Translations under genes and position numbers: made by a program
The notes under the pieces: generated by a model
Told to the model about the DNA's origin: nothing
Seen by the model: the letters and a program-made list of their open reading frames with translations, nothing else
Database searches by the model: none
NCBI GenBank assembly: GCA_030068145.1
Contig: JAPJBO010001100.1
Location: forward strand, 1 to 64,000
DNA from: Diplonema papillatum
Taxonomy: Eukaryota; Euglenozoa; Diplonemea; Diplonemida; Diplonemidae
Length of the DNA stretch: 64,000 bases
Reading direction: 5' to 3'
Shown: positions 40,566 through 50,852 of the stretch, one piece after another
Numbering within the stretch: position 1 is the first letter of the stretch
How the letters are laid out: each line of letters begins with the position of its first letter

Positions 40566-41600
40566 TAGTGCGGAGGCTAAAAAGGCGAAAGCAGCGTTTG
40601 TCTTGAGGTTGATCTAAATTCCTAACCTGAAAATGAACCAGGGCAAATCCAAGCGGAAACGATCAACCGGCACGCACAAACAAACGAAGCGCCGGTATGA
40701 TGTCGGAATCTGGCCAGTGAGATTCTTCCCGGTCCTTCGAATATCGAACCTCACGAACATAAATACACGAGAAAAGGAATTGTTCTGAGCAAAGAGATCA
40801 CCGAGCGAATGGCAAAGTTCCATACGGTTGGCTTCGACGAAACTTTGGTCCAGCTCCGAGAGCGGTTTTTTTTTTTTGTACAAGGACCTGCTTGGTAGGA
40901 AATACTTGAGGAGGCTGCCAGTTGCGAAATCTCAAAGGAGGCGAATGTGCTGCCAGCCCACACGAAGCAGAGGTAAATCTGGGTTTAGTGGCCGGCGTAA
41001 GCGTTCAACAAAATTGCCGAGGCAGCTCGACAGAGCTGGGTAAACAGGTCGTCGGGACTGACTGGATGCCTCATTTCAACAAAAAAAGCCCGCGTAAACG
41101 TGCTGTAGCCCACACGAAACGCAGGAAGATCTGTGCTTAATGGCGGGCGTGATCGTTCAAAAAAACTTTATCTCTAAAACAAAAGATCCACTTTGTAGTT
41201 GTATTGTTTTCTTCCCCTCTAGCCTCCTTCGAAGTACGCAGAAGACAGCCCCTCGAGTATTTCAGCTTGCCTTGTGGGGATCCTTTCGCGAGGCCCTAGC
41301 GACTCTCCTCTCAGAACGTCCGCCGTTGTCTGTCCTAGCCTTGCGACCGTCTCGGTCGCTGAAAAGCACAAAAAAGTAAACAAAGTGTCGCAAAGCGCCT
41401 GGGTCCCGCATGTGTGCGGACACGCTGCATTTTATTGTCCCGTGGGCTCTTCTCTGGCAATGCTCCCAAAATCCAAACCTGAAACGGTAACATACCCAGT
41501 TTCACTGGAGTGCCCGTTCCCGGGCGAGCTACGAGGGAACGAACCTGTAAGAGTGCCAACGCTACTCTTTCAATAACGTACATATAAAAGGTGTCACGGG
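40566..41600 (+). other. Intergenic with a rearranged MITE M1 (40878-41262)
   Basis: The M1 left end at 40878 and right end at 41262 are separated by an extra segment (about 41008-41095) plus a second, diverged partial M1 interior at 41095-41150. Otherwise no gene: the frame at 41274-41576 has no recognisable feature. Confidence 0.5.
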
Positions 41601-41628
41601 GTAAGCCGGCAGCCGCTGCTTAACGGGA

Positions 41629-41681
41629 GTGCATGCTAATCCATGTGGTTCATGTACTTAAAAGAACTCAATGCTTAACGG
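41629..41681 (+). repeat. 53-bp direct repeat, copy 1
   Basis: Starts GTGCATGCTAATCCATGTGG and ends CTCAATGCTTAACGG. Further copies are at 41967-42019 and 47001-47053, with a solo diverged copy at 56502-56550. The 30 bases before it (GCAGCCGCTGCTTAAC) also precede the solo copy and resemble 54750-54766. Confidence 0.9.
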
Positions 41682-41966
41682 CGGCGCGAAAGCGCAACAT
41701 TTCGAAATGGAGCTGGATATCACCAGCCCTGCCACCTCGACTTCATCCTCATCCATGTCAGGATCGCCCCCTCGAGCGACTGCTTCGGCAGGACAGCCGG
41801 CGCGAAAGCGCAACAAACGAAGAATGGAGCTGGATGTCACCAGCCTATTATCACCGTCCTCGTCCGCTTTGAGATCGTCCTCGGACGACGTATTCAAATA
41901 ACCCTAGCCTATGACAAATGCAAGCTTACCCCTGTGGTACCTGCATTTCAAGTTCACACTGCTTAC
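41682..41966 (+). mobile_element. Short insert between 53-bp repeats, probable LINE tail
   Basis: 285 bases between two 53-bp repeats. It contains a short frame ending RKRNKRRMELDVTSLL then SPSSSALRSSSDDVFK and a stop near 41900, with an internal duplication (MELDITSP / MELDVTS). A basic/Ser tail before a short 3' region resembles the C-terminal tail of the adjacent LINE, so this may be a 5'-truncated relative inserted at the same site. Confidence 0.4.
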
Positions 41967-42019
41967 GTGCATGCTAATCCACGTGGTTCATGTACTTAAA
42001 AGAACTCAATGCTTAACGG
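41967..42019 (+). repeat. 53-bp direct repeat, copy 2 (left flank of LINE)
   Basis: Identical to copy 1 except one base (CACGTGG for CATGTGG). The LINE frame opens directly after its last G. Confidence 0.9.
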
Positions 42020-45000
42020 TTCGCGACGTTAAACGTAACCAACCTACTACAGTATCTCCCAGCGGCCGACGCGGTGGAAGCGGATCTTCTCTGCTGCCAG
42101 GAGGTGACACTCCTTCCGTGCAAACGGGTGCAGGCGGAGGAATACCTGCGGAAATGGTGCTGCCACTGGGGTCTGCCACCACCCGGAAGATTCTGTAGGA
42201 ACTCCGGTAGTCGCTCGACGATGAACGCCGCGAACGGAGGGCTCTCCACTCTAGTACTGAGACCGATACCGGCGTACGATACGATGACGGCGCTCTCGCA
42301 CGCAGCAATACGGTCCCCGGACCGAGTGAGCCATACGGTAGTAGCAACAGGGGCCGGCAACACGTTCGTGCACGTGTTCAATGTCTACTGCCCTTCCGGA
42401 AACGGGAGGGCGGAGAGCGAGGAGCGTGAGGACATGCTGGAGAAGATCCTCTTCGCAGCGGCGGATAGCCTCGGTGACGTCCCCATAATGGTGATGGGTG
42501 ACCTGAACACAGAAGAAGACCGGTCCCCTGTACTGCGGAAGGCACTAAGGAATGGGTGGTCCGACGCAGCGGAACTGCACCATGCGCGTACCGGTGACAC
42601 ACCACCACCACCGACCTTTACCAGCGCCCGGACATCGGGCACGAGGATCGACCGCATACTCCTCAACCGAATAACGACGGGAGCTTTCCGCCAATGCGTC
42701 ACCACCGCGGTGAACGTGCCGGGACACCGGCTCGTGACAATGACCCTGGACATTGCGGCGCTGCGCCAAATCGTGTGGCGATTTAAAGTACCGCGGGAAA
42801 TCTCTACGGAGGGGGGACCCAAGTGGGGCCTCTCGGACACAGAAGCTTACAGGGAAGCCGTACAGAGACTGGCCAACTCCGATTTCGCAGAACGGCTGGC
42901 AGCACAGCGAGTGGAAGAGGCCTGGCTCGAGTGGTCACGAGTCAGTGAGCAGTACTTGCAGGATGCCTTCGGAATCCCTGCGGAAGAAAGGGGAAGAAGT
43001 ACAGGACGGGGGATAAAGACGTCACCTAAAAGAGTCTGCATCACGGCAAGCACTGCGAGCGACGGGTCGGGGGCGGCGAACAGCAGACAGCTACGGCTCC
43101 GGAAGGCCATCCACAGGATGGAACGCATCTGCAGCTACCTTGCGCAACGGCGCGGGCCGGAGGCAGTTCCGCATGAGGTATCCCGTTGCTGGCAGAACAG
43201 CAGGCGGCTGGCACAGGCGTGCATGAAAGATGGCCAAGGGACAGAAGGATTCCCGGATCATGAGGAGGCGAAGCAGCTTCTCACGGCATTGCGGGAAGAG
43301 ACGAGCAGGCTCGGAAAGGAAGGATCGGCGGCCAGGTTTACGAAATACCGAGACAAGCTGAACGAGAGGGCCGATGCGAGCAGACGATGTCTGACAACCA
43401 TCTGCGCCGGACGCGCTGAGCCGTCGGGGGTGTTGCGAAAGGGGGCGGGAGTGACTGCAAATGTTGACGAGATGGACGAGGTGCTGAACACTGCGTGGGA
43501 CCCTATCCTGCGTAAGTACAAGGACGGGCCAGAGCCGGAGTACGAGCCGTTTCGGGATCGGTTCCGGGATCACATCGGCCCACATATGATGGAAGCCGGA
43601 ACAATCACGGGGGAGGAGCTACGAATTCTGCTGAGGAAGAAGCCGAAGAAAAGCGCGTCAGGGGTGGATGGCTGGCGTATGGCTGAACTGCGGGAGTTGC
43701 CGCTCCCCCTGCTGAATGCACTTGCGGACGTCATGAACCTGGTCGAAGCAACTGGAGACTGGCCGGCAAGCATGACAACTGCGCTGGTGTCGATGGTGCC
43801 GAAGGATGAGAGTCAAGACCCGCTGCACACAAGACCGATAACCGTCACATCCGCCGTGTACCGCCTATGGGCCTGCCGCAGGCTAGTACTGTGGCAAGAG
43901 GAATGGATCGAAGAAGGACAGAAAGGCTTTCGACCAGGTCACCGGATCGAGGACGTCTTGATGGAAATTGGGCTCGAGATGGAGGACGCCTTGTTAGACG
44001 GGGAGCCGCTCTACGGTGTGGCGCTGGACTTCCGGAAATGCTTCGACATGGTCCCACGAGAGATAGTACTGCGCTTAGCCGAGGACTTAGGATTGCACAA
44101 TCGGGTTCTCAAGCCGCTGAGGGCTATCTACAGACTGCTCGCGAGACGCTTCAAGCTACCATTAGGGGTGGGCAGGGAGTTCAGTGTGACCAACGGTATC
44201 CTTCAAGGGTGCCCTGTATCCGTCATACTCATCAATGCCCTGCTGTCGGTAGTGATGAAAGCGGTCAAGAAAGAAGCGGAGGGTGTGAGTCCAAAGTCAT
44301 ACGCGGACGACGCCACACTGCTGTCCAGGCTGTCGGAGGCCGCCCTGCAAAAGGGAGTGGACGTAGTAGACGAGTTCTGCACACTCACCGGGATGGAGCT
44401 AAACCTCCAGAAGACGGTCGCGTTCTCGACGAGACGTAGGCATCAGTCGACTCTCAAACTCCGCAGCGTGGATGCGCTGCTGCGGTTTAGCAAATCCGTC
44501 AAGTGCCTCGGGGTCCTAGTCTCGACGGCGAAGAATAGGACGGAAAGGTCCGACTCGGAGAGGGTGGAGAAGGCGGCTGCCCTGGCGGAAGGCCTCCGCC
44601 ATGCGCCGTTCCGGTACGAAAAGCGGGTCCGGATTGTGCAGTCGAATGTGCTACCGGCGGCGCTGTCAGGCTGCTCTTTCGCGCCGGTATCGAAGGTGGC
44701 GATGAAACGGCTGACGACGTCGGTGATGGGACTGATCTGGGGTGGATCCAACCCGAAGCGCGCGAGGGAGATGGTCCTAAACTTTCAGGAGAAGGGCCAC
44801 CTGACGGATCCCGGTACATGCCTAGCATATAGGGTGACGACAGCGTTTTACGCGGCGTGCGAGAGGTTGCCACGACTGCTGCCTCTGATGGAGAGCATCC
44901 GGGGAAGATACGCCGAGGGGGACCTACCCCTGGGGCCAGTTGGACTGGCGATGCGGAGCATGGGGGAGTGTGGACACGTATGGGGACCCGGGCCCCTGTC

Positions 45001-46984
45001 TCGCACGCTGAGGAATGGTGCAACATATGACCCGTTAGCCTCGGCACCTTCGAAGAGGGGACATGAAGTTAGGGCGGACTTGAGGGCGAAGACGTGGTCC
45101 CGACTGGTGGCGAGGCGGCCGGGATTTGAGGGCATACAGAGAGCCGACCTGGAGCGGACGAACTCCTTCTGGAGGATGCGTGAATGTCCCGCGCACACCG
45201 CGAGGCTTATACGTGTAGCGTTGGCGGGGGGGGTGAACACGGCTGAGTACACGTCGCGGATGAGGCAGGCCGGAGCTGAGCCGCAGGCGCCCAGCTGCAA
45301 GCACTGTGGAAGCGGCGACACCGAGGACGAGAAACACGTATTCTGGGACTGCGGAGCGTACTCGCACATACGGCGACGAGAGGCACATGCCGAGCTGATG
45401 GCAGCCAACCGGGCCGACTGGCCCAGATGCACGCTGGAACACGGAGTGGTAGTACCCGAGAATGCCCAATTCTCGAGGCGGCTCCAGGAGATGATGGCTG
45501 AAATCCTTGCGGAACGGGCTGGGCTCGAAGCACGTGGCTGGGTGGCCAGGAACCCCACGACCCCCTGGTCGAGAGCGAATGCGATGCCTGCCGAGAAATT
45601 TGACCACCCCTTCGCGCGGATTGCCCCGGCATGGACGTGGGAGCGGAACAAGACCTGGGGACTACCGACGTTTTATGCGTTGGTAGCGTGGCTGTCGGAC
45701 ATGCAATGGACCGAGAACGGGCAGGCGTCAATGCTGGAGCTTGCGATCGACTTTGAACTCTTCTCGGGCCTCAGCATGCCGCTGCACGGGAATGCGCCGA
45801 AGGGGGTGAGAGAACGGGGAAACGTCCTGCGCTGCATGATGAGCGCGTTGGACAAGCTGGCGGCACAGCAAGGGCTGGGAAGCTGCATGAGAGGAGAGAG
45901 GGTGTGCCCGACGACGTCGCTGTCGTTCATGGGCATCACGGGGATATCGGGTATACGGCCCAGGCCACGCTTTCGCGAGGCACACACGGGGACGATACTT
46001 GAGGAACAAGTGAAAGGAAGCGATGTAGGGACGCAGTGCCCGACGTACCCTGACTGGACGATCGGGAGAGCGGCGAGGTGGGCCCTGCCTGCCCCACCAC
46101 AACTACACCCAGACCCCGTGCATATGCCGGGTGTCGGTAAAGAGAAGGCACTCGTCACATGCGCGACCCATCACAAAGGGAAGTGTGAGGCGTGCAGAGC
46201 ACTCGTCCGAAGGGACGTTCCCACGGTAGAGATGTGCTGCCGGCACCATCACCACGCGAACGATGGGCAGCCGATCGCGGTGTGCACAGAGCACAGCACG
46301 ACGAAGTGCGGCGAGTGCAAGACGGCGGCGGCGTGTTGCCGCAGCGGGCATCATGCCTGCCGCACGCATGGCAGAGCCACCTGCCAAGAGTGCAGAAGGC
46401 TCCCTACGCTGACGCAGAGGCGACCGGCGGCATGTTGCAGCCGCGGCCACCACCAGTCCAACAAGACGAACGTCCAGTCAACCCCCGGACGCAGCAAGAA
46501 GAAGAGGCCCTCCTCACCCACCCAGGTGAGTGTACAGCGGGAAACGCCAGTAGGAAAGCGAGCGGCGCGAGCGCCGCTCGCGGCAACGAAAAAGGAAACA
46601 GCGTCGACCGGACGGGCAACCAAGAGGCCGCCACCAACGCCAGGAACCAGCGAACGACCAGCGCGGAAGAAGAGGGTGCTCGGCACCCCGAAGGAAGGCC
46701 CGAAGGAAGGCCCGATCGCCGGCCGCAAGCGGAAGAAGACGAAGGCGACCACACCCGACTCAGGGGTGCATCGAAGGAAGAAGAAGGTTCCGAGGGCAAG
46801 CAGCTCTCAGAAACGACCGGGGACCACGGGCACGCCAATGCCCTCGAAAGTGAAAAACGGGCACACAAGCCCGCCCTCGTATTCGCCGACTCAGTCTCTG
46901 GAATCACAAGAAAGCCAAACCCCGCTAGCTCCACAAATGCTCGACCTTGACGACGCAATGGCAGGTGACGACGTCATCCGATAA
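42020..46984 (+). CDS. LINE (non-LTR) retrotransposon ORF: endonuclease, RT, zinc fingers
   Basis: An uninterrupted frame of about 1654 codons. It opens with FATLNVTNLLQYLP, the start of an APE-type endonuclease: LLCCQEV (catalytic Glu), VMGDLN, GTRIDRILL and PGHRLV follow up to about 42760. The reverse transcriptase spans about 43600-44480 (SGVDGWRM, ALDFRKCFDMVPREIV, ILQGCPVSVILINALLS, catalytic YADD near 44300). A CCHC finger is near 45296 (CKHCGSGDTEDEKHVFWDC). The C-terminus has three Cys/His repeats (46155-46470) and a long basic tail. No RNase H was recognised. The first in-frame ATG (42222) lies after the catalytic Glu, so this copy either lost its 5' end or starts unconventionally. 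The intact frame suggests recent activity. The 3' non-coding region is only 16 bases and lacks poly(A). Confidence 0.92.
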   Translation, partial: FATLNVTNLLQYLPAADAVEADLLCCQEVTLLPCKRVQAEEYLRKWCCHWGLPPPGRFCRNSGSRSTMNAANGGLSTLVLRPIPAYDTMTALSHAAIRSPDRVSHTVVATGAGNTFVHVFNVYCPSGNGRAESEEREDMLEKILFAAADSLGDVPIMVMGDLNTEEDRSPVLRKALRNGWSDAAELHHARTGDTPPPPTFTSARTSGTRIDRILLNRITTGAFRQCVTTAVNVPGHRLVTMTLDIAALRQIVWRFKVPREISTEGGPKWGLSDTEAYREAVQRLANSDFAERLAAQRVEEAWLEWSRVSEQYLQDAFGIPAEERGRSTGRGIKTSPKRVCITASTASDGSGAANSRQLRLRKAIHRMERICSYLAQRRGPEAVPHEVSRCWQNSRRLAQACMKDGQGTEGFPDHEEAKQLLTALREETSRLGKEGSAARFTKYRDKLNERADASRRCLTTICAGRAEPSGVLRKGAGVTANVDEMDEVLNTAWDPILRKYKDGPEPEYEPFRDRFRDHIGPHMMEAGTITGEELRILLRKKPKKSASGVDGWRMAELRELPLPLLNALADVMNLVEATGDWPASMTTALVSMVPKDESQDPLHTRPITVTSAVYRLWACRRLVLWQEEWIEEGQKGFRPGHRIEDVLMEIGLEMEDALLDGEPLYGVALDFRKCFDMVPREIVLRLAEDLGLHNRVLKPLRAIYRLLARRFKLPLGVGREFSVTNGILQGCPVSVILINALLSVVMKAVKKEAEGVSPKSYADDATLLSRLSEAALQKGVDVVDEFCTLTGMELNLQKTVAFSTRRRHQSTLKLRSVDALLRFSKSVKCLGVLVSTAKNRTERSDSERVEKAAALAEGLRHAPFRYEKRVRIVQSNVLPAALSGCSFAPVSKVAMKRLTTSVMGLIWGGSNPKRAREMVLNFQEKGHLTDPGTCLAYRVTTAFYAACERLPRLLPLMESIRGRYAEGDLPLGPVGLAMRSMGECGHVWGPGPLSRTLRNGATYDPLASAPSKRGHEVRADLRAKTWSRLVARRPGFEGIQRADLERTNSFWRMRECPAHTARLIRVALAGGVNTAEYTSRMRQAGAEPQAPSCKHCGSGDTEDEKHVFWDCGAYSHIRRREAHAELMAANRADWPRCTLEHGVVVPENAQFSRRLQEMMAEILAERAGLEARGWVARNPTTPWSRANAMPAEKFDHPFARIAPAWTWERNKTWGLPTFYALVAWLSDMQWTENGQASMLELAIDFELFSGLSMPLHGNAPKGVRERGNVLRCMMSALDKLAAQQGLGSCMRGERVCPTTSLSFMGITGISGIRPRPRFREAHTGTILEEQVKGSDVGTQCPTYPDWTIGRAARWALPAPPQLHPDPVHMPGVGKEKALVTCATHHKGKCEACRALVRRDVPTVEMCCRHHHHANDGQPIAVCTEHSTTKCGECKTAAACCRSGHHACRTHGRATCQECRRLPTLTQRRPAACCSRGHHQSNKTNVQSTPGRSKKKRPSSPTQVSVQRETPVGKRAARAPLAATKKETASTGRATKRPPPTPGTSERPARKKRVLGTPKEGPKEGPIAGRKRKKTKATTPDSGVHRRKKKVPRASSSQKRPGTTGTPMPSKVKNGHTSPPSYSPTQSLESQESQTPLAPQMLDLDDAMAGDDVIR

Positions 46985-47000
46985 CCTGACTTTCAAGCCA

Positions 47001-47053
47001 GTGCATGCTAATCCATGTGGTTCATGTACTTAAAAGAACTCAATGCTTAACGG
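47001..47053 (+). repeat. 53-bp direct repeat, copy 3 (right flank of LINE)
   Basis: Identical to copy 1. Together with copy 2 it brackets the LINE precisely and could be its target-site duplication. It is followed by TCACGTGGGCGG, also present next to the unoccupied-looking site at 54768-54780. Confidence 0.9.
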
Positions 47054-47866
47054 CTTATCACGTGGGCGGCCCTGAGATTACCCCCTCAGGTGACACCACT
47101 TTATCTTTAGCCATACTTCAACTCTCTTTCGCCTCGGCGAACTTCTGCGAGCATACTGCTTAATAACTGCTAGGAGGGGCCACGTCCGAGGGGCCACGTT
47201 AGTCAAACACGCTCGGCGGGGGGGGGGTCGTTGTTGATGCAAGTCGTATGTCCATTGTCTGCAGTTGCTCGACATGCCCAATGACCACCCCAAAATGATC
47301 ATGGCAGAGCAAAAACGAGAGGGCCATGCTGCGATATATTAGAACACTCTGACTTTGCCTACCCACGGTTGTTATGCCTCCATAGACCGACCGTGATAGA
47401 CCGAAGAGTACCACCGCTCCAAGCAAATGTATGGAGTTTTAGGGGATAGGGATGGGCCTGACTGACCGTGCCGGTGCTCCGTCGCAGTGATAAACAGCTG
47501 CAGTCCCAGGAGATAGGACCGGCTTCGTTGTGACGGACAAGGAAACCGACAAGAACAAGACCACTAGCTTTTTTTTTTTTTTGAAAGTATGCCAATACTG
47601 CAGGGAATACTTGACTAGACCTCTTGAGTTTGTGCTGACCACGAATTGGGGAGTCGGGAGAACCTACAAGCCAAAAGCAGGACCGACCCTGAGAAAAAGC
47701 GAAGAATAAAATTTGTCAAGAGCTGCAACTCAACTATTCCGATCCGTGAATAGAGCTTCCCTGTGTGCGAATAACAATAACGTGTCGTAGGTGTCTCTGG
47801 GGTGAAGCTCAAGGGGGTGAAGCGTACAGAAGCGTAAATTACCGCCCGGGTCCGTTGTTATGCGGT
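47054..47866 (+). other. Intergenic with family D element
   Basis: 47302-47330 is a 28-base copy of coding sequence from 48137-48164 of the downstream gene (GCAGAGCAAAAACGAGAGGG). 47582-47745 is a family D element, the uninterrupted reference for the insertion at 32393. No gene. Confidence 0.6.
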
Positions 47867-48946
47867 ATGACGCCGGAAAGCCCTCTGTGGCCGGGGCGCC
47901 GCAGCTTCTGCGAGGCGGCGGAGGCGCCGGGCTCCATCGCGTTCGTCGCGCTCGCGTCGGTGGCCGATGAGTTTTCGGCGAAGGACGACCGCTGCGTCCG
48001 CCCGGCGGCGTGGCTGGCGTGCGCGGCGGCCGTCGGCTTCTGGAGCAAGGCGACCGAGGACTACAGGCGCGGCCGCGCCCTCGACCTCCTCCAGCAGCTC
48101 TTCCGCCCGATCGCCCACCGCAAGGCCTTCGCCTTCCGGCAGAGCAAAAACGAGAGGGCCATGCCTCTCCCGCAGGCGGCTCACCGCAAGCCGACTGTCG
48201 ACTCGCTGAAAGCAAGCTCGCCCATCCTCGACGACTGGTCCCACGCCGACCTTTCCCTTCTGCGGGACAACCTCTGCCCGCTGCCTCTTGCTGTAAACGC
48301 GGTCGTGACCTACGAGGGGTCCCCCGCGAAGGCAGCGTTTTTCGTCGGCTTCGGGTCGATTGCCCTAAGCCGCCGCCGGGTGGTCGCACACATCGAAGCC
48401 GAGCGGCCCATTCCCGCCGGCCGCTGGGTCGGAATCGAAGAAATGGCGATCGGCGAGAAGCTGCTGAACACCGGCATCGTTCGGGAGAACTCGATGCTGT
48501 GGTTCGTCAAGGAGTCGAGCTTCCTCCGGATGCAGGGCGCGAAGGCGAAGTTCGGCGCGTCCCCCCCCTCTGAAGGCAGCCGGGGCGAAGCCGCCGGGCC
48601 CAATCAAGGCGTCCGGGCCAAGGCTGCGGGGTGCCTCTCCCTCGCGCTGTCGGAGAAGGCTCTATCCGTCGACGTGCTCCGGAGCCAATTCGGCTCGTTT
48701 TTCGAGCTATGGTCGGACCACGCGCTGGCCACCCTCCTCGCGGCCACGGTGCCGCGGGTGTACTTAGCCGGGGACGCCGTGCAGAAGCAGGGAGGGGTCC
48801 CTGCGTTCCAGCTTCTTGTGTCGGGAGCCGTCATCAAGCGAGTGACCCGCCCGCTGTTCATGCCGAACAACTTCAACCGCCTCGGAACAACCGCGATCGC
48901 CGATCCGACCGAAGTAGAACAGCTGGACGCTGAACCCGGGTACCAG
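47867..48946 (+). CDS. Multi-CNBD protein, exon 1
   Basis: The ATG at 47867 gives 360 codons up to a donor (TACCAG/GTGCGT) in phase 0. Residues 1-125 are helical and unrecognised. Residues 125-225 form a first cyclic-nucleotide-binding-like domain (ILDDWSHADLSLLRDNLCPL, AAFFVGFGSIAL, WFVKESSFLRM). A second begins near residue 280 (HALATLLAATVPRVYLAGDA, FQLLVSGAVIKRV) and is completed in the exon at 50853. The open frame runs past the donor to 49033, but that extension is not CNBD-like. The Glu/Arg phosphate-binding signature is not clear, so ligand binding is uncertain. Earlier exons encoding other domains cannot be excluded. Confidence 0.65.
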
Positions 48947-50852
48947 GTGCGTTTCTCTACCTCAAAACATTCTCGAGTAGATAGATACTTGTTACTGGGA
49001 AAAGAGGTCGAATTATCGGAAAACTCGTTGTAATTTTGACCTAATAGACGTGTGAAAGTGAACACTACTTTTTTCCAAAAAAAGAATACTAGAAGGAGCT
49101 GCCTTGTGGTGAGGCCAATTCGGCTCGTTTTTCGAGCTGTGGTCGAACCACGCGCTGGCCACGCTCCTCGCGGCCACGGTGCCGCGGGTGTACTTAGCCG
49201 GGGACGCCGTGCAGAAGCAGGGAGGGGTCCCTGCGTTCCAGCTTCTGGTGTCGGGAGCCGTCATCAAGCGAGTGACCCGCCCGCTGTTCATGCCGAACAA
49301 CTTCAAGCGCCTCGGAACAACCGCGATCGCCGATCCGGCCGAAGTAGAACAGCTGGACGCTGAGCCCGGGTACCAGGTGCATTTCTCTACTTCAAAAACA
49401 CACTGACACGGAGCGCTGAACATACGCATGCCTAATAAACCTAATCGGAGAACTCGTTGTATTGACCAAACAGACGTGTGCAAGGCAATACTTTTTCAGA
49501 GGAGAGTAAAATAGCAAAGTAGAAAGCTACAGGTTGGACACGTAGACCGATACGGACTCCACGGCAACCCCTGCTCAACGCCTGCCTTGATGGCACTTGC
49601 ACCTTAAAGAACTCAATGCTCAACGTGTAGGACGTGGGGGGCCCAGGACCACTTGCGCAACGCAGTGGACCTGGTGTCGGTCACATACGCCAAAAACGAA
49701 GTTACACGGTTGCGCAACCACATGTGACAGTAAACAGTAAAGTAAAAGCGACACAAAGTACGTAAAAAGGAATGAAAACACACTGCCCAGACCCTGCTCT
49801 AACAGCACAAAAGGAAAACCCCCCCGTCCCCCTCGCCTCACAAGTCAAACGGAGACTTCAAAAAACCGACCGCTTACAGACTACAAGAAACAGTCTAGAA
49901 AAGGGCTCGAGGGAGTGCCCGTGTTTTTTCTGAGACCGAAAACGGAGCGTAAGCCCTGACCTAGAGTGACGTTTGAAATTGTCACCCCAGGAGGGGCCCC
50001 CCTGAGGAGGGAGGTGACATTTACTAAGCCTAGGGTGAAACGCACATAGGAACAGAGGGGAATCGAGATCTCGGCCGCGGGGGACAACCGGCGAGGGCGA
50101 AAAAGAAGTGCGCCGAATTATTCCTGGACAGTGTGGACAATCTGATTTGTTCACACTGGCACTTAACCATGGTTAAGAAGACGACTGAATTCACAGACTT
50201 AAAGATAGCTCAAATCATTTGCAAAATAACACGAAAACCTCTAGGCAAAAACCCGTTTTCACAGTTCTTCGCTTACGCCACTGTGTGTTGCATTCTCACT
50301 CAGGACTTTGACCTGTTGTGTGATTTGTTGTGAACGCCCTGCTGTGCGACCCTTCGGTGGCCCTGGCCAGCACCGTCGAGCTCAACCGGCACCTCGCCCC
50401 CTCCGCGGTTCCCCGCCTGCCGTCGTCCTTCGTCTCCGCCGCCTTCCGCCGGCACAGGCCCCGGTGGCCCTCCGCTCCCCCGGGACTCGACCAGTTCCTC
50501 AAAGCCGGCCAACCGCTGTTCCTAGTCCCAGGCAGCGTCCTCCTAGAGCCGACGGACACCTGCAAGGGGGTGTACTTCCAGGTGACCGGAACAGAGGAGC
50601 TCATTTGAAAAAATGGACACTGCACTCTACTTCCGCAAACTTCAATTGAAGACACACAATAACAGGACAAGAGACGTTTGTAGGGTACCAAGAAGACTCT
50701 GACCGTCATACTGCACTCCTGGTAAAAGAGTTCAATCTACCACTACTACAGTCACAGATTTCTGCTGCATAACAAGTTCAAACCACTACTACTACCTCAC
50801 TACCGTCATTACTACCCACAACGCACAGATTTGCACTGGAAGCTTCGTTCAG
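48947..50852 (+). other. Intron with two partial exon copies
   Basis: Inferred intron. 49113-49378 repeats the last 260 bases of exon 1, including the donor context (TACCAG/GTGCAT), with a few changes. 50333-50600 repeats about 250 bases of exon 2 (50987-51262), minus 15 bases. Neither copy has both splice sites as written. 49594-49640 holds a degraded end of the 53-bp repeat. The rest is without recognised features. Confidence 0.65.
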
